DNA of 64,000 nt from Physcomitrium patens. Its lineage: Eukaryota; Streptophyta; Bryopsida; Funariales; Funariaceae. The stretch's first letter is position 1; each line of letters opens with the position of its first letter. The position numbers and the translations under genes were made by a program. Shown here piece after piece: positions 61,787-64,000 of the stretch. The notes beneath the pieces are model-generated. The model did no database searches, had not been told where the DNA came from, and worked only from the letters and a program-made list of their open reading frames with translations. Location: assembly GCF_000002425.4 (NCBI RefSeq), contig NC_037254.1, forward strand, positions 4,339,538 through 4,403,537, given 5' to 3'.

Positions 61787-63491
61787 AATCCTATGATATG
61801 ATCCCTCTTTAGAATGCAAAAGATCTTTTGAAGAAAAAGACTAGTAACTTATTTTTGCTTTAAAAAAGAAAAATGTAATCATGAAGAATTTATATTAACT
61901 CCAAATTGTGCAATTCATGTACACAAAACTAATTGATTGTGTATACAACTAATCAATTTCAAACAAAAAAGATATCACATCTCATTAATAATGTTGGTTT
62001 TTATTATATTCCATGTAAGTTGTTTAATTATATATCCCCTAAATACCTAGTCATTAGATGTGTATTATTTGAAATGTATTATTTTAGTTTTTCCAATGTT
62101 GTTAATGTTTTACATGGCAAGTATGAGAATTGGTATGTGACACATTCAAGATTAGGGTGTAATCCCATTATGGACTTAGGTTTGTGTTACGAGAGGGTTT
62201 AGGATCTCACAATGATTTTGTGAAAGTATATGGTTTGTGGCATATGCAAATGGGAGTTGTGGGTGTGTGGATTAGTGGCGGCAGAGATGGTGCAACGTGT
62301 TTGGATAGATGTTGTGGTGGATTGTTTGCATGGATCTTATGAAGATAGTTTGTGGCAATTGATGAGCAATGTATGAAATTAAGAAGCTCCAATAACAAGA
62401 TGTTTTGGATGGACAAGACAATGGTGTTCAAGTTGTGTTGAATATGAAGTTACTTCGGAAGAAACTTGTGATACAATTCAAAAGATTACATTACCATCTA
62501 ATTAAAGAGATAGAGTACAAAGAAATAAGAAACTATGAGTATGACATAAAATGTTGTAGCCAGAGACTACAAAAGATATCATGTGCTAGAGATAGTCAGG
62601 ATCATATCCATGTCTAATTACTTCCACAAAGTTCAAATCCATAAGTAGAAAGGAGTACTTCCAACTACCAAAATGAACCTTCTTTATTATTCATATCCTC
62701 TAACTAATGCTCAAACTAAATCATTCAGCATAGAGTTCTTATCATTTCTTATAAAGAACTAAAATTTCTATTACAATAGAACTATAGTGCCTCATTTGCT
62801 ACAAATCAAGTCAATCTCATTCACTCAACCAATTAAACTAGTTCCATAGTCCAAGAAACAAAGAAATTGTGACATGTAAGAACAAAATCCTATTAGTAAA
62901 CTCATGCCATGTGCCAAATGTGTTCAAAATCAATTTTGGTTATATTAATGAAGTTCTTTGTAGTAGTGGTTATATATTGAATTAATTGGTATACAAATAA
63001 AAACATATTGAGTGAATATTATGATTTTTTTTGGAATTAGTGGACAAATTAAATTACTTACCGTTATAATTATAATAATACTATTATTGCTAAAAATATT
63101 GAGTTGTGAAATGATCACAAGTATTTTAAGATTGCTTAATGTTGCAAAAATCAAGAAAATTAATGGTGTTTTTGTAAATTGTAGATATTGCAAATGTATC
63201 ATATATCATTTAGCATTAAAATCTATAACAAAAGAAAAAAAATCATTAAAAATAATAATTATATCAATCCAATTATCTAATTCTTTGCACCCATTTATAG
63301 CAAGTTGTTAAATTATGGTTAGATAATGGATATCAAAGGATTATCAGTTACAATTGTATTAATGATAATTTGAATAAGTAAAGATATAAATCTTTTTATA
63401 TTTACTAGCTAATATATTTAATAATATAAAATACTGTTTTATTATATTTTAAATTTAAAAAACTATTCAGTTGTATTTGTATTTTTTGATG

Positions 63492-63530
<39 letters not shown>

Positions 63531-64000
63531 CTAGGGCTGATACTTTTATTTTTTATTATCTATTTTATTATACATTAAAATGAAAAAATTTAGCTTTTTA
63601 AAAATACTTTGAATTTCTTTCAATTTTAAATGCTTCAAATTCTACTTGTGACTTGCATTCATCATTTTGAAACAAGTAATAATCAGTTCACAATAATTAT
63701 GTTACTTAATTTAATTATGATTTATACATTGTACTATAAAATAGAAAGAAAGAAAAAAAATCAAAATTATTTAAATGTAAATTAATAATTTTATAGAATT
63801 TTTTACTAAAATAATTTTAAAATGGCTAAAATAAATACTTGGATAAATTTATAAATTTAATTCAATACTTATTGGGTAATGATTTAGTTTTCTTTCATTT
63901 GTTTAGAATATATGAAAATATATTTGCCAATAATTCATCATGTTTACATCAATAAATCATAAATAATTGAGTATATATATATATATATATATATATATAT
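61032..64000. other. AT-rich terminal region
   Basis: AT-rich DNA without a credible gene; the longest frames are low-complexity. It includes TA microsatellites at 61755-61783, 63495-63528 and 63972-64000, the last running off the window edge. Confidence 0.6.

Noticed and set aside
1..64000. CRISPR arrays, bacterial operons, phage modules
   Set aside because: No regularly spaced direct repeats with unique spacers; gene structure is spliced and eukaryotic throughout.

Overview
This window is eukaryotic nuclear DNA from a land plant, most likely a bryophyte and probably a moss. The reasons are GT-AG introns of about 100-600 bp in almost every gene, plant-type gene families (a plastid-type Ca2+-activated RSH, an ENT nucleoside transporter, a NiaP-like nicotinate/organic-cation carrier, EF1A with a probable leader intron), and alternation of gene islands of normal composition with extremely A+T-rich islands full of microsatellites and decayed transposons. 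The species cannot be named from the sequence alone.

Layout. 1-4920: the 3' nine exons of POP1 (RNase P/MRP protein), + strand. 4921-7870: no assignable gene; it holds a GC-rich block between TA microsatellites and a 45-bp in-frame duplication. 7871-11899: a complete 13-exon NiaP/SVOP-type MFS transporter, +. 13.0-21.4 kb: AT-rich island ending in an internally deleted Ty1/copia element with recognisable LTRs. 21952-25865: a complete 9-exon ENT nucleoside transporter, +. 28010-28513: an intronless UBC7/UBE2G2-type E2, -. 31.3-36.0 kb: second AT-rich island with a decayed Tc1-type DD34E transposon that has about 220-bp terminal inverted repeats, plus a copia reverse-transcriptase remnant. 36317-42371: a 13-exon gene, -, encoding a Ca2+-activated (p)ppGpp synthetase (CRSH) that continues in frame into a HAT/TPR repeat tail. 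45.5-52.9 kb: third AT-rich island with LTR-like repeats, some in inverted orientation. 53658-55257: EF1A, two coding exons, -. 55.7-64.0 kb: no confident gene; AT-rich at the end.

The genes are independent transcription units on both strands, not an operon or cluster, and no shared pathway links them. The most unusual gene is the CRSH fusion. I rebuilt all 13 exons by eye with compatible splice phases throughout; the model predicts 1359 aa: probable plastid leader, pseudo-hydrolase domain without its HD pair, intact-looking synthetase domain, two canonical EF-hands, then a repeat tail resembling the chloroplast RNA-stabilising HCF107/MBB1 class. Exon coordinates for every gene are in its entry. 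All family calls are by eye; no database was searched.
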